NCBI GenBank assembly: GCA_036351575.1
Contig: JAZBPJ010000147.1
Coordinates: 1-6,355 of the forward strand
Source of the DNA: JABDPF01 sp036351575
GTDB taxonomy: Bacteria; Pseudomonadota; Gammaproteobacteria; Xanthomonadales; SZUA-36
DNA length: 6,355 nucleotides
Reading direction: 5' to 3'
Within the stretch, counting starts at the first letter, position 1; each line of letters begins with the position of its first letter. Made by a program: the position numbers and the translations under genes. The notes beneath the pieces are model-generated. The model searched no databases, was not told where the DNA came from, and saw only the letters and a program-made list of their open reading frames with translations. Of the stretch, positions 5,696-6,355 are shown piece after piece.

Positions 5696-6355
5696 GTGAA
5701 GAAACTATTCCGAATTTCTGCCCCGATCCTGGTCCTGGTCGCCGGTTTCCTTGTCATGCAAGGGCTGGTTGCTGCGAAACCTGAACCTGAAAAGCAGGAC
5801 GAGGAGATTCGCAAGCTTTCCTTGTACGTTGATTCGGTCGAATCCGAGAAGGTCACCATCGCGGTCCGGACCCAGGGCGAAGTGCGTCCCAAGATGGAAA
5901 TCGACCTGGTGCCGCAGGTTTCGGGCCGCATCGTTGCGATGTCCGAGAGTTTCAGCGAGGGCGCCGAGTTCGCACCCAACACCATGCTGATGAAGATCGA
6001 CGACGCGAACTACCGGGTGGCGGTTGTCAATGCCGAGGCACGGGTTGCCGAGGCGCAGACCGAGCTCGAAAGGCAACTGGCCATGGCCGAGATCAAGGCC
6101 GAAGAATGGCGTGACAATCCCAAGGAAGAAGAACCGACCGACTTTGCGCTGAACCTGACGCAGGTCGCACAGGCCAAGGCGCAGCTGCGGTCGGCCAGGG
6201 CGGCTCTCGACAGGGCCAGGCTGGACCTCGATCGGACCGAAATTCGCGTGCCGTTCCATGGCCGCGTCCGCGATCGCAATGTGGGTATCGGCCAGTACGT
6301 GACGGCCGGCATGCCGATGGGCCGTGTTTTTTCCATTGACACCGTCGAAGTGCGG
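5696..6355 (+). CDS. RND efflux periplasmic adaptor subunit (MexE/AcrA/HlyD type), 5' part
   Basis: The frame runs 220 codons from GTG 5696 to the window end with no stop; a typical family member is about 350-400 residues, so roughly the C-terminal 40 percent is missing. The product is a membrane fusion protein linking an inner-membrane RND pump to an outer-membrane channel. Residues 1-27 form a basic-hydrophobic leader that is either a signal peptide (V-A-A before Lys28) or an anchor; no lipobox Cys is seen. The first lipoyl/beta-barrel half is at about 55-102 (TQGEVRPKMEIDLVPQVSGRI, then LMKIDDANYRVAV). An alpha hairpin spans about 108-180, with an acidic turn NPKEEEPTD (141-149). The second lipoyl half is TEIRVPFHGRVRDRNVGIGQYV (181-202), leading into VFSIDTVEVR. 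The pump gene probably follows. The substrate cannot be told from this part. Confidence 0.92.
   Translation, partial: MKKLFRISAPILVLVAGFLVMQGLVAAKPEPEKQDEEIRKLSLYVDSVESEKVTIAVRTQGEVRPKMEIDLVPQVSGRIVAMSESFSEGAEFAPNTMLMKIDDANYRVAVVNAEARVAEAQTELERQLAMAEIKAEEWRDNPKEEEPTDFALNLTQVAQAKAQLRSARAALDRARLDLDRTEIRVPFHGRVRDRNVGIGQYVTAGMPMGRVFSIDTVEVR

Overview
The window looks like a chromosomal segment of a moderately high-GC, free-living, probably marine gammaproteobacterium. The lineage is inferred from three things: an E. coli-type glucose-6-phosphate isomerase, a membrane-anchored TolB/FlgO-like TPR protein whose N-terminal signature is common in marine Gammaproteobacteria (Woeseiaceae/Lysobacterales-like groups), and an RND-type periplasmic adaptor. 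No rRNA, tRNA, CRISPR array, insertion sequence or phage gene is visible. The window is densely coded and mostly ordinary.

Layout. (1) Bases 1-255 are the 3' end of a metallophosphoesterase of the LpxH2-like (COG2908) type. It overlaps by ATGA the start of a GT4 glycosyltransferase (252-1289). The two are almost certainly translationally coupled and probably act on a lipid or envelope glycoconjugate. (2) Convergent to them, with stop codons only 3 bases apart, is pgi (2939 down to 1293, minus strand), which is full length with all catalytic residues. (3) A 124-base divergent spacer separates pgi from a plus-strand gene (3064-4821). That gene encodes a protein with three membrane segments, a TolB-N/FlgO-like domain and TPR repeats predicted to be periplasmic. 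(4) Next comes a four-helix DUF2165 membrane protein (4875-5366) with a strong ribosome binding site. (5) A 329-base stretch (5367-5695) has no convincing gene. At its right end lies an extended -10-like promoter embedded in a symmetric operator-like dyad. (6) The window ends inside an RND efflux periplasmic adaptor gene (5696 onward), whose pump gene would be expected just outside.

The genes fall into separate transcription units: envelope lipid/glycan metabolism, central carbon metabolism, two membrane proteins of unknown role, and an efflux system. No undescribed multi-gene system can be demonstrated. The items most worth a second look are the TolB/FlgO-TPR protein with its DUF2165 neighbour, the unexplained 5367-5695 spacer, and the dyad over the efflux promoter.
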